A program made the translations under genes and the position numbers. A stretch of 64,000 nucleotides of DNA, taken from NCBI RefSeq assembly GCF_004339765.1, contig NZ_SMGO01000002.1, positions 310,001-374,000 on the forward strand. The letters run 5' to 3'. The notes beneath the pieces are model-generated. The model saw only the letters and a list, made by a program, of their open reading frames with translations, did not search any database and was not told the origin of the DNA. Shown piece by piece: positions 25,631 to 34,148 of this stretch. This stretch comes from Albibacterium bauzanense (lineage in GTDB: Bacteria; Bacteroidota; Bacteroidia; Sphingobacteriales; Sphingobacteriaceae). How positions within the stretch are numbered: the stretch's first letter is position 1; every line of letters begins with the position of its first letter.

Positions 25631-28324
25631 ATGAACATCTTTCAAATCGAAAAAAACATTGAAGGTTTAATGACCAACTTTGATGAGGAAACCTTTGTCT
25701 ATGATTTCTTGCTAGCCTATGGAACAACCAAAGCAGCAGTAAAGCGATTGAAAGATGGGGGACTGAATCTTTCTAAGCAACCCGATGAGTTACTCTGGAA
25801 AAAGAAGCTTCATTTTAAAGAAAGCAAAGAAGAGAAGGATCTATATTCTCAAATTGAGGATTTAAAACTAGCTGACAATACATTACGTCATCAACCAAGG
25901 TTCATCATTGTAACGGATTATAAAAAACTACTGGCTATTGATACCAAGACCAAAGACAGTCTTGATATTGCTTTTAATGAACTTAATAAGCACTTCGACT
26001 TTTTCCTTCCTCTGGCGGGCATGGAAAAAGCCACTTATCAAAATGAAAACCCTGCAGATGTAAAAGCGGCGGAGAAAATGGCTCGCTTATATGATGAAAT
26101 TCTAAAAGATAATCCAACTCAATCATCAGAAGAAGTTCACGCCCTTAACGTTTTTCTATCCAGAATTCTGTTCTGCTTTTTTGCAGAGGATACCGATATT
26201 TTTTCTAAAAGTCAATTTACAAATGCACTCACTTCCCACACTCGCGAAGATGGGAACGATTTACAAACTTACTTTGAAGGCTTATTCCAAACATTAAATA
26301 CCAAGGATAGAAAAGATCTACCTAGTTATTTCGAAAAGTTCCCCTATGTAAATGGCGGACTTTTCAGAGAGAATCATCCTATTCCAATTTTTACTAGACG
26401 AAGCCGGCAAGCTATTATAGATAGCGGAAGTTTAGACTGGAGTGCGATCAATCCTGATATTTTTGGATCAATGATCCAAGCGGTAATAACGCCAGAACAT
26501 CGTGGAGGTTTGGGAATGCATTACACTTCCGTCCCTAACATCATGAAGGTTATCGAACCTTTATTTTTAGATGAACTAAAAGAGGTGTTTGAAAAATCAA
26601 AAGCCAATAAGAACAAACTAGAACAATTACTGATTCGCCTTACTAAAATTAAAGTTTTTGACCCCGCCTGTGGATCTGGGAACTTTTTAATTATCGCCTA
26701 TAAAGAACTGCGGAAACTCGAAATGAAGATCATTAAGCAGATTGACAAACTAACGGGGCAGCAAAGTATGTCTTTTAGCAGGATTAGCTTAAACCAGTTT
26801 TATGGGATTGAACTGGACGATTTTGCCCATGAAATTGCTTCCCTTTCCTTATGGCTTGCCGAACATCAAATGAACGTGGCATTCTTCAATGAATTCGGTA
26901 GAAGTACGCCGGCCCTTCCATTAAAAGATGCAGGTGAAATTGTTCATGGCAATGCTACCCGATTGGATTGGGAAGATGTTTGTCCAAAAACGGATAAGGA
27001 TGAGATATATCTTTTGGGAAATCCACCGTATAAAGGTTTTTCTCAACAAGATAAATCTCAAAAAGAAGACTTGTTTAGAATCCTAAATTCCAAAACGAAG
27101 CTTGACTATATTGCATGTTGGTTCATAAAAGGTGCTGAATACATATTAAACTTTAATATAAAAATGGCCTTTGTTTCAACTAATTCCATTTGTCAAGGAG
27201 AACAAGCCACTTTACTATGGGCTGATATTCTTAAGAAAAATGTTGAAATCAATTTTGCTTTTCAATCTTTTAAATGGGCCAACAATGCTAAAAGCAAAGC
27301 TGCTGTAATCTGTGTAATAGTAGGGTTACGAAATATTTCTAAAGAAATTAAAGTTCTGTATAAGGGAATGCATCGCGGAGTCGTTAAGAATATCAATCCA
27401 TATCTTATTGATTCTGATAATGTTTTTATACAGAAAAGAACCAAACCCCTATCTTCATTTCCTTTAATGGTTCTTGGAAATATGCCCTATGATAGAGGAA
27501 TCCTACATTTTTCAGAAGAAGAATATAGAGGTATATCCGTTACATCACCTGAATCAATTAGATATTTAAAAAAAATAGTAGGTTCCCAAGAATATATCAA
27601 TGGTTTCTATAGGTATTGTATCTGGATAGAAAACGAACAATTGAATGATGCAATGAAAAATGATCTTATTAGGGATAGAATAATACAAAATAAGGAAACT
27701 AGACTTTTATCAATAGATAGTGGGGTTAGAAAATTAGCAACCAAACCTCATCAATTTAGAGAAATGAGAGTTGCTGAGAGCCATTCTCTTATTTTACCAG
27801 GTACTTCATCTGAAAGAAGAGATTATATTCCTGTAGGATACTTAGATAATGATACCATCATAAATAATTTGGCATTTGCTATTTATGATCCTAGTAACTA
27901 CATATTAGCCATAGTTGCTTCAAGAATGCATATGACATGGGTAAGAACAGTTGCTGGCAGGCTGAAGAGCGATTACCGCTATTCGTCCGTTCTATGCTAC
28001 AACACCTTTCCTTTTCCAAAGATCAACGATTCTCAGAAACAGGAACTTGAAAAACATACTTATCGAATCCTAGAAGAAAGAGAAAAACATTCAGAAAAAA
28101 CACTAGCTCAGCTTTACGATCCTGATAAAATGCCAGAAGGTTTACGTGAAGCACATCATCAAAATGATCTAGCAGTAGAACGCTGCTATCGTAGTAAACC
28201 TTTTGAAAGTGATGAAGAACGATTAGAATATTTATTCAAGCTTTATGAAAAAATGATTGCCGAGGAGGAAGAAAAAAACACCTTATTTGCCAAAGAAAAG
28301 AAATCCAAGAAAGGAAGAAAATAA
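25631..28324 (+). CDS. MmeI/type IIG-like DNA adenine methyltransferase (class I SAM-dependent)
   Basis: The 897-aa product has a gamma-type N6-adenine methyltransferase core: motif I DPACGSGNF (344-352) and catalytic NPPY (464-467). The N-terminal ~300 residues (FIIVTDYKKLLAIDTKT, then ADVKAAEKMARLYDEI, NVFLSRILFCFFAEDT) match the leading region of MmeI-like or BREX-like methyltransferases; a nuclease motif there is at best degenerate (DTK). A target-recognition region follows (~600-800). It overlaps the next gene by 1 bp (TAATG). With the helicase and GIY-YIG genes downstream it is probably the modification and recognition subunit of one system. Confidence 0.85.
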   Translation: MNIFQIEKNIEGLMTNFDEETFVYDFLLAYGTTKAAVKRLKDGGLNLSKQPDELLWKKKLHFKESKEEKDLYSQIEDLKLADNTLRHQPRFIIVTDYKKLLAIDTKTKDSLDIAFNELNKHFDFFLPLAGMEKATYQNENPADVKAAEKMARLYDEILKDNPTQSSEEVHALNVFLSRILFCFFAEDTDIFSKSQFTNALTSHTREDGNDLQTYFEGLFQTLNTKDRKDLPSYFEKFPYVNGGLFRENHPIPIFTRRSRQAIIDSGSLDWSAINPDIFGSMIQAVITPEHRGGLGMHYTSVPNIMKVIEPLFLDELKEVFEKSKANKNKLEQLLIRLTKIKVFDPACGSGNFLIIAYKELRKLEMKIIKQIDKLTGQQSMSFSRISLNQFYGIELDDFAHEIASLSLWLAEHQMNVAFFNEFGRSTPALPLKDAGEIVHGNATRLDWEDVCPKTDKDEIYLLGNPPYKGFSQQDKSQKEDLFRILNSKTKLDYIACWFIKGAEYILNFNIKMAFVSTNSICQGEQATLLWADILKKNVEINFAFQSFKWANNAKSKAAVICVIVGLRNISKEIKVLYKGMHRGVVKNINPYLIDSDNVFIQKRTKPLSSFPLMVLGNMPYDRGILHFSEEEYRGISVTSPESIRYLKKIVGSQEYINGFYRYCIWIENEQLNDAMKNDLIRDRIIQNKETRLLSIDSGVRKLATKPHQFREMRVAESHSLILPGTSSERRDYIPVGYLDNDTIINNLAFAIYDPSNYILAIVASRMHMTWVRTVAGRLKSDYRYSSVLCYNTFPFPKINDSQKQELEKHTYRILEEREKHSEKTLAQLYDPDKMPEGLREAHHQNDLAVERCYRSKPFESDEERLEYLFKLYEKMIAEEEEKNTLFAKEKKSKKGRK

Positions 28325-29967
28325 TGGAAGAACTTTTAAATCAATTGTTACAGTCGGATACAGAAAGCGAGATTCTTGAGTTTAAGGAAGCCAGGGGTCA
28401 GTATGATAAAAATAAATTGGGCAAGTATTTTTCAGCATTGAGCAATGAAGCTAATTTGAAAAATAAAACTTGTGCGTGGTTGCTTTTGGGGATTGATAAT
28501 AACAAACAAATCGTAGGTACATCTATTACGGATGCACAATTGAACGACTATAAAGCTGAAATAGCATTTCATACTTCTCCTTCACTTAATTTCAGGGATG
28601 CTTACCGAGTTGATGTTGAGAACAAGAAAGTGATTATGTTAGAAATTCCCGCTGCACCGCAAGGCATTCCAGTTGCCTGGAAGGGGCATTATTATGGTCG
28701 GGATGGGGAAAGCTTAGGAGGGTTAAACATAGAAGAGCTGGAGCGGATACGCAATCAGGCAAGGGTCTTTGATTGGAGCGTTCAGCTTGTCCGTGGAGCT
28801 TCTATCAATGATCTTTCTGAAGAAGCGATTGCAAAAGCCCGTGTTCAGTTTGCGGAGAAAAATCACTCCCTAAAAGATGAAATGGCAAAATGGGATAATA
28901 TTACTTTTCTAAACAAGGCAAAAGTTACTATTAATGGTCAGATTACCAATACTGCAATTTTATTGTTGGGAAAAGCAGAGTCTGAGCATTTTATCAGTCC
29001 TGCTACTTCAAAAATTACTTGGATATTGAAAGACCGCGATGGAATAGAAAAAGATTATGAGCATTTTACTTGTCCCTTATTTTTAAGTGTTCAACAGGTT
29101 TATGGCAAAATCAGAAATATAAAATATAGGTATTTACAAGAAGGGACTTTATTTCCGGATGAAGTAAACCAGTTTGAGCCTTATATTATTCGAGAGGCAT
29201 TGAATAATTCGATTGCCCATCAAGATTATATGTTGGGAGGGAAAATACTAGTGATTGAGCGAGAGGACGGCGTGCTTACATTTTCTAATTCAGGTAGTTT
29301 TATTCCTCGATCAATAGAGAAAGTGATTGCTGCAGATGCTCCTGAAAATCGCTATAGGAATCCTTTTCTAGCGAATGCCATGGTTAATTTAAATATGATT
29401 GATACCATTGGGAGTGGTATTAAAAAGATGTTTGTGATTCAAAAGGATAAATTCTTTCCCCTACCTGAATATGATCTATCCAATCAAAAAGTAACCGTGA
29501 GTATTACTGGTAGAATTGTAGATGTCAACTATGCTCGTAAGCTGGCCCAATTGCCCGACCTACGGTTGACAGAGATTATTTTACTTGACAAGGTTGCTAA
29601 GAATAAACCTATAACGGACCCCGAGGTTCGGCAATTAAAAGCGAAGAAGCTTATTGAGGGGAGAAAGCCTAACTTTCATATTTCTGCGGGTTTAGCCAAA
29701 GGCTCCGGACAAGAAGTCGATTATATCAAAATGAGAGGAATCGATGATGACTATTATATGAAGCTTATTGAGGATTATTTATTAAAGTTCAAAAAAGGAA
29801 CTAGGAATGATTTTGAAAATATGCTTCTTGATAAGTTGCCCGACGTTCTCTCTGTGGTTCAAAAAAAGACCAAAGTAAAAAATCTCCTGCAAAAACTAAA
29901 AACACAAGGGAAGATTGAAACTGATAAAAAAAGACAGTGGGTTAGACGGGAGTTAGACGAGATTTAG
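28324..29967 (+). CDS. AlbA_2/Schlafen-type, RecG-like ATP-binding regulator
   Basis: The 547-aa product has an N-terminal AlbA_2 (Slfn) domain (~11-130, ESEILEFKEARGQ ... GIPVAWKGHYYGRDGES), a GHKL-like ATP-binding domain (~275-395, IIREALNNSIAHQDY, FSNSGSF, GSGIKKMF) and a C-terminal winged-helix region. Relatives are annotated as putative transcriptional regulators or RecG-like proteins and often sit inside restriction systems. It is coupled to the upstream methyltransferase. Its stop codon lies within a tandem 11-bp repeat, and sequence resembling its C-terminus continues in the next intergenic region. Confidence 0.8.
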   Translation: MEELLNQLLQSDTESEILEFKEARGQYDKNKLGKYFSALSNEANLKNKTCAWLLLGIDNNKQIVGTSITDAQLNDYKAEIAFHTSPSLNFRDAYRVDVENKKVIMLEIPAAPQGIPVAWKGHYYGRDGESLGGLNIEELERIRNQARVFDWSVQLVRGASINDLSEEAIAKARVQFAEKNHSLKDEMAKWDNITFLNKAKVTINGQITNTAILLLGKAESEHFISPATSKITWILKDRDGIEKDYEHFTCPLFLSVQQVYGKIRNIKYRYLQEGTLFPDEVNQFEPYIIREALNNSIAHQDYMLGGKILVIEREDGVLTFSNSGSFIPRSIEKVIAADAPENRYRNPFLANAMVNLNMIDTIGSGIKKMFVIQKDKFFPLPEYDLSNQKVTVSITGRIVDVNYARKLAQLPDLRLTEIILLDKVAKNKPITDPEVRQLKAKKLIEGRKPNFHISAGLAKGSGQEVDYIKMRGIDDDYYMKLIEDYLLKFKKGTRNDFENMLLDKLPDVLSVVQKKTKVKNLLQKLKTQGKIETDKKRQWVRRELDEI

Positions 29968-29995
29968 ACGAGATTTAGACGAGATTTAGACGAGA
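29942..29995 (+). repeat. Tandem 11-bp repeat across the 3' end of the AlbA_2 gene
   Basis: The unit TTAGACGAGAT is present about five times, the first imperfect (TTAGACGGGAG). The stop codon at 29965 is inside it. Since 11 is not a multiple of 3, each frame meets TAG within the array, so unit gain or loss would only slightly change the protein end. A degraded copy (TTTAGACGAGTA) recurs at about 30049. Confidence 0.85.
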
Positions 29996-30522
29996 ATGCA
30001 ATTAACTACCTGACAGCCAATCTTCTATATATCTTTAAACGTGTTCTGTTTAGACGAGTAATGAATGATAAATTTGCTGTTAGACAAATATTTTTGAAGA
30101 TTCGCTTAAAAGAAGTAGATTGAGAAATCATTAATGTTGAAAGGAAAAAGTAAAGTACCAAGATAACGTATTGTCCTAAGTCTGCATATCAGACAGTTAT
30201 ACTTTGTCTTCCTGATCTACGTACCAAGATGACTTCATTTACGTACTAAGATGGTACTTTGTTATTGACAAAGATGGTATGGAAATGTTTTTGAAAGGGC
30301 TTGCTAAGGGCTCAATTCTTAACTAATCAACAACGAACAATTTACTAATCATTTGTATATCAATGGCTAACATAAAGAACAAAGGGCTCACTAAGGGCTC
30401 AAATAAATAAGATGAAAATAAAGAGGGACCAAGATGGCTTCAAGTACGTACCAAGATGTTATAAATTAAACCGATCTTGAGTTGAGAACTTCTTAATACT
30501 TGATTATTAATTCAAATAAATT
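29968..30522. other. Repeat-rich intergenic region upstream of the helicase gene
   Basis: This 555-bp stretch has no intact gene but has repeated words. The core ACGTACCAAGATG or variants occur at about 30154, 30219, 30241, 30425 and 30446. A 22-bp word (AAAGGGCT-3 nt-TAAGGGCTCAA) occurs at 30294 and 30381. One frame around 30219-30327 reads MEMFLKGLAKGSILN before a stop, and another ends KGLTKGSNK, so it may be decayed duplicate coding sequence from the upstream gene's C-terminus. A regulatory role is also possible. Confidence 0.55.
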
Positions 30523-32445
30523 ATGCCCGATATTGTAAACGTAACCTATCACCAAACTGGACAGAGCACCCAAACCAATACAATGGGGATGCGCGAAATG
30601 CAAGAGAAAGCTTTTGAAAAACGTGATGCCCAGTATTTATTACTAAAAGCACCTCCTGCTTCTGGTAAATCACGTGCATTGATGTTTCTAGCATTAGATA
30701 AGCTGATCAATCAAGGAATAAAGAAAGTAATTGTAGCAGTCCCAGAACGATCCATTGGAGCTTCTTTTAGAAGCACCAAATTATCAGATTATGGCTTTTT
30801 TGCCGATTGGGAACTCAATCCGCAATATAATCTCTGCACACCGGGAGCAGATGGCAGCAAAAGTAAAGTTCAATCATTTACGAACTTTATGGAGAATGAT
30901 GAAAAAATTCTAATCTGCACACATGCCACGCTCCGTTTTGCTTGTGACGGAATAGATGAGTCAGTTTTTAATAATACACTAATTGCAATTGATGAATTCC
31001 ATCACGTTTCTGTAGATGCAGACAACCGTTTGGGTGAGGTATTGAAAGGAATAATGCAGAAATCAACGGCTCATATTATTGCGATGACAGGTTCCTATTT
31101 TCGTGGGGATAGCATTCCTGTTCTTTTGCCTGAAGATGAAACCAAATTCGAAAAAGTCACCTACGATTACTATCAGCAATTAAATGGATACGAGTATTTA
31201 AAATCCCTGGGGATTGGGTATCATTTCTACCAAGGGAAATATGCTTCTGCTATTATGGAAGTATTGGATACTACTAAGAAAACCATTCTGCATATTCCAA
31301 ATGTAAATGCAGGGGAGTCTACCAAAGATAAATATGAGGAAGTAAATACCATTCTGGATGCCATCGGGGATGTAGACCATGTTGATGATCACGGCATCAT
31401 CCACCTAAGAAGAAATCTGGACGGCAAAATTATTAAGATTGCAGATTTGGTAACCGATTATAATGATCGAGATAAAAGGGTTGCTTATCTCAGAGATATC
31501 GAGGAGCCTGAAGATATGGATTTAATCATCGCTTTAGGAATGGCAAAAGAGGGCTTTGACTGGCCTTTTTGCGAACATGCCTTAACGGTTGGTTATCGTG
31601 GCTCCTTAACAGAGATTATTCAAATTATTGGCCGCTGTACACGTGACAGCTCAAATAAAACACACGCACAGTTTACCAACCTAATTGCGGAGCCAGAAGC
31701 TACTCAGGATGATGTGAAGCTTTCGGTTAATAATATGTTGAAGGCCATTACTGCATCTTTATTAATGGAGCAGGTTTTGGCCCCTAGTTTTAAATTTAAA
31801 ACAAAGCGAAGTGATGATGATATTGCCGGCCCTGGAGAAATTAAGATACGAGGACTAAAAGAACCAACGTCCCAACGTGTTCGTGATATTATTGAAACAG
31901 ACTTGAATGATTTAAAAGCTACAATTCTTCAAGACGATACCATGTTGAAAGCAATGCCTGGCAATTTAGATCCAGAAGTGATCAATAGGGTACAAATTCC
32001 AAAAATCATCCAAATCAAATATCCAGACCTTAGAGATGAAGAGGTGGAAGAGCTAAGGCAACATGTGGTGGTAGATTCGGTTATTCGAGCAGCTGAAATC
32101 ACAGAATCAGGCGGCAAGCGCTTTATTAAAATGGCCGACAAGTTTGTTAATATTGACGACCTCCATATCGATTTGATTGATCGTATCAATCCTTTTCAAA
32201 GAGCTTTTGAAGTATTATCCAAATCGGTTACAACAAATGTATTAAAGCTGATTCAGGAAACCATCAATGCGAATAGAATACAAGTTAGTGAAGAGGAGGC
32301 CGTAGAAGTTTGGCCTAAAATAAAGGATTTTGTTGGCACTTATAATCGTGAGCCTAGCATTGCCTCTTTAGATCCTTTGGAAAAAAGAATGGCAGAAGTA
32401 TTGACTTATATCCGCGATCAAAAGCGAAAAATGCAAACTTCATGA
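30523..32445 (+). CDS. DEAD/DEAH-box (SF2) helicase of an R-M-like system
   Basis: The 640-aa product has SF2 motifs: Walker A KAPPASGKS (~42-50), motif Ia VAVPERS, motif II DEFH (157-160), motif III MTGSYF, and motif VI EIIQIIGRCTRD. It resembles the translocase/helicase subunits of restriction systems rather than repair helicases. The C-terminal ~40 residues (IKDFVGTYNREPSIASLDPLE then KRMAEVLTYIRDQ) resemble a segment near the N-terminus of the following nuclease. It overlaps that gene by 4 bp (ATGA), suggesting the two work as a complex. Confidence 0.85.
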   Translation: MPDIVNVTYHQTGQSTQTNTMGMREMQEKAFEKRDAQYLLLKAPPASGKSRALMFLALDKLINQGIKKVIVAVPERSIGASFRSTKLSDYGFFADWELNPQYNLCTPGADGSKSKVQSFTNFMENDEKILICTHATLRFACDGIDESVFNNTLIAIDEFHHVSVDADNRLGEVLKGIMQKSTAHIIAMTGSYFRGDSIPVLLPEDETKFEKVTYDYYQQLNGYEYLKSLGIGYHFYQGKYASAIMEVLDTTKKTILHIPNVNAGESTKDKYEEVNTILDAIGDVDHVDDHGIIHLRRNLDGKIIKIADLVTDYNDRDKRVAYLRDIEEPEDMDLIIALGMAKEGFDWPFCEHALTVGYRGSLTEIIQIIGRCTRDSSNKTHAQFTNLIAEPEATQDDVKLSVNNMLKAITASLLMEQVLAPSFKFKTKRSDDDIAGPGEIKIRGLKEPTSQRVRDIIETDLNDLKATILQDDTMLKAMPGNLDPEVINRVQIPKIIQIKYPDLRDEEVEELRQHVVVDSVIRAAEITESGGKRFIKMADKFVNIDDLHIDLIDRINPFQRAFEVLSKSVTTNVLKLIQETINANRIQVSEEEAVEVWPKIKDFVGTYNREPSIASLDPLEKRMAEVLTYIRDQKRKMQTS

Positions 32446-33947
32446 GAGAAAAGAAAACTCTAGCCGATATTTTTGCTGATGATCCATTCAATTTACTGGA
32501 TGTAAAAAAGATAAGTACTCAAGCTATAACAGCGGATGAACGTCTATTGGAATCATTCAATGAGATCAATGTATTTTATGGTAAAAATCAACGTGAACCT
32601 CAGTCTGGAAAAGGAATACAGGAGCATCGATTGGCTGCACGATTAAAGAACCTGAGAGAAGATTCAGAGAAAGCTTCCTCACTAGCAGGAGCAGATGAAT
32701 ATCATCTATTAGAAGTCAAAGAGAAGAAAGTTGAAAGCATTGCTGATATCTTTTCTGATGATGGTTTTGGGTTGTTGAATAACGATGCAGATGATATTTT
32801 TAATTTGAAGCATGTTACTAGTCCCGAGGAAAGAGCCAAAGCAGACTTAGTAGCCCATCGGAAGAAATGCCTAAATTTTCAAGAGTATGAAGCACTCTTT
32901 AAAAGCTGTCATCAAGAACTTAAAGACAAGAAAAGAAAAGTCGTTCCCTTTGTTGAGAAAAGTCTGGACAAAGGCGTATTCTTTGTTTTAAGTGGGATCA
33001 TTGGCTATGTGGAAAGTATTTTGGAAACATACAAAGATGAGTTTGGCAAGATAGATGGGCGAACCCGTATCATTTTTGAAAATGGAACAGAATCCAATAT
33101 GCTTTTTCGTTCCTTGATCAAAAGGCTATATGAAGACGGGAAGTTAATCACCGAGCATCAAGATAACTATTTGAACCCCTTGCGTTCGATCACAGAGGAA
33201 GATCAAGAATCGGGTTTTATTTATATTCTCAAATCAAAAAGTGATCGTCAGGAAATAACATCAATTCCTCATTTATACAAAATTGGTTATTCAAAAGGAG
33301 CAGTTGAAGAACGAGTTAAGAATGCTGCACAGGATCCAACTTATTTAATGGCACCAGTTGCAATCGTGACTGCTTTTAAATGCTATAATATGAATCCTCA
33401 AAAGCTGGAACAGTTACTCCATAATTTCTTTGGCTCTTCCTGCTTAAATGTGGATGTCATTGATGAACGAGGAAGGCGATCGGTACCCAGAGAATGGTTT
33501 ATTGCGCCATTAAATGTGATTGAGGAAGCCATTCAGATGATCGTATCGCGCGAAATTGTCCATTATCGTTACGATGCCAATAGACAGGAAATAAGAGCTA
33601 GAGAGTCCTTTGATAAAACCCGGCGGGCATTAAGCATCCGTCAACCTTATGCTGAACAAATTATGCGTGGCTTTAAAAAGGAGGAGTATAGAGGTATTCC
33701 GACCAATATTAGAGGCCGTGTTTACATTTATGCTTCCAATACCTTGGCGGACATAGATGCTTCTTTACGCTTAGGTATAAAAAACGAGGATCTCCCAAGA
33801 GGAGTTTTGATTGGTTCTGTAGAAATTGTAGGTTGTGAAGGAAATAAAAGATTAGGATATGCTTGGATACTGGCTAATCCAGAACGTTTACCGGAACTGA
33901 TTAAACCAGTGAAGAAACCACAACCAGTTTGGTTTTATCCGTTTTAG
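32442..33947 (+). CDS. GIY-YIG nuclease fused to a C-terminal ASCH domain
   Basis: The 501-aa product has a T5orf172/MUG113-type GIY-YIG domain (~258-355): SGFIYILKS, LYKIGYSKGAVEERVKNA (R291) and VPREWF (E351). Residues ~396-501 form an ASCH domain (ALSIRQPYAEQIMRGFKK ... GRVYIYAS ... GVLIGSVEIVG). The N-terminal part repeats a short acidic motif, LADIFADDPFNLLD (8-21) and IADIFSDDGFGLLN (100-113). The likely role is the cleavage subunit of the methyltransferase-helicase cluster; ASCH domains bind nucleic acid, so this one may sense modified bases or RNA (inference). It overlaps the helicase gene by 4 bp. Confidence 0.85.
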   Translation: MREKKTLADIFADDPFNLLDVKKISTQAITADERLLESFNEINVFYGKNQREPQSGKGIQEHRLAARLKNLREDSEKASSLAGADEYHLLEVKEKKVESIADIFSDDGFGLLNNDADDIFNLKHVTSPEERAKADLVAHRKKCLNFQEYEALFKSCHQELKDKKRKVVPFVEKSLDKGVFFVLSGIIGYVESILETYKDEFGKIDGRTRIIFENGTESNMLFRSLIKRLYEDGKLITEHQDNYLNPLRSITEEDQESGFIYILKSKSDRQEITSIPHLYKIGYSKGAVEERVKNAAQDPTYLMAPVAIVTAFKCYNMNPQKLEQLLHNFFGSSCLNVDVIDERGRRSVPREWFIAPLNVIEEAIQMIVSREIVHYRYDANRQEIRARESFDKTRRALSIRQPYAEQIMRGFKKEEYRGIPTNIRGRVYIYASNTLADIDASLRLGIKNEDLPRGVLIGSVEIVGCEGNKRLGYAWILANPERLPELIKPVKKPQPVWFYPF

Positions 33948-33969
33948 ATCTTTATAAAAAATAATTCGA

Positions 33970-34075
33970 ATGGCAAAAAGCAAACAAGCACAATTCGTTA
34001 AATGGTTTGGGCCATTACTTGACACTCCCTGAACTGGGATATTCGGGTAAGCCAAGTGGATATTCCGCTCTATAG
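33970..34075 (+). pseudogene. Truncated, frameshifted Mrr-like gene start
   Basis: An ATG at 33970 opens MAKSKQAQFVKWFGPLLD, the typical N-terminus (winged-helix) of Mrr-family restriction proteins. The frame stops at 34030; shifting one base continues it as LPELGYSGKPSG before another stop. Everything downstream of this fragment is missing. It looks like the remnant of a deleted type IV-like restriction gene at the junction of two defence modules. Confidence 0.65.
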
Positions 34076-34113
34076 TGGAGCGGAACACTGGTGTACTTTC
34101 GTCGGAATATCCA
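34057..34113. repeat. Nested inverted repeat between convergent gene clusters
   Basis: An outer perfect 11-bp inverted repeat (TGGATATTCCG, 34057-34067, with CGGAATATCCA, 34103-34113) overlaps an inner 8-bp stem (TTCCGCTC/GAGCGGAA, 34063-34085, 7-nt loop). Lying between the convergent GIY-YIG and STAND genes, it could serve as a two-way terminator or mark a recombination junction. No long T-run is adjacent. Confidence 0.55.
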
Positions 34114-34148
34114 GACTTTCTTTTCAATTGATCAAAATGAGATTATTT

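Noticed and set aside
29942-29995. 11-bp tandem repeat as a phase-variation switch of the AlbA_2 protein
   Set aside because: TAG recurs in all three frames within the array, so changes in copy number would alter only the last few residues rather than switch the gene on or off.
30150-30460. Repeated ACGTACCAAGATG words as a CRISPR-like array
   Set aside because: The words are short (about 13 bp), irregularly spaced and variable, with no uniform spacers and no cas genes nearby.
25631-33947. BREX or DISARM system
   Set aside because: There is no PglZ phosphatase, BrxC or BrxL, and no DUF1998 or PLD gene; only a methyltransferase and one SF2 helicase are shared in general type.
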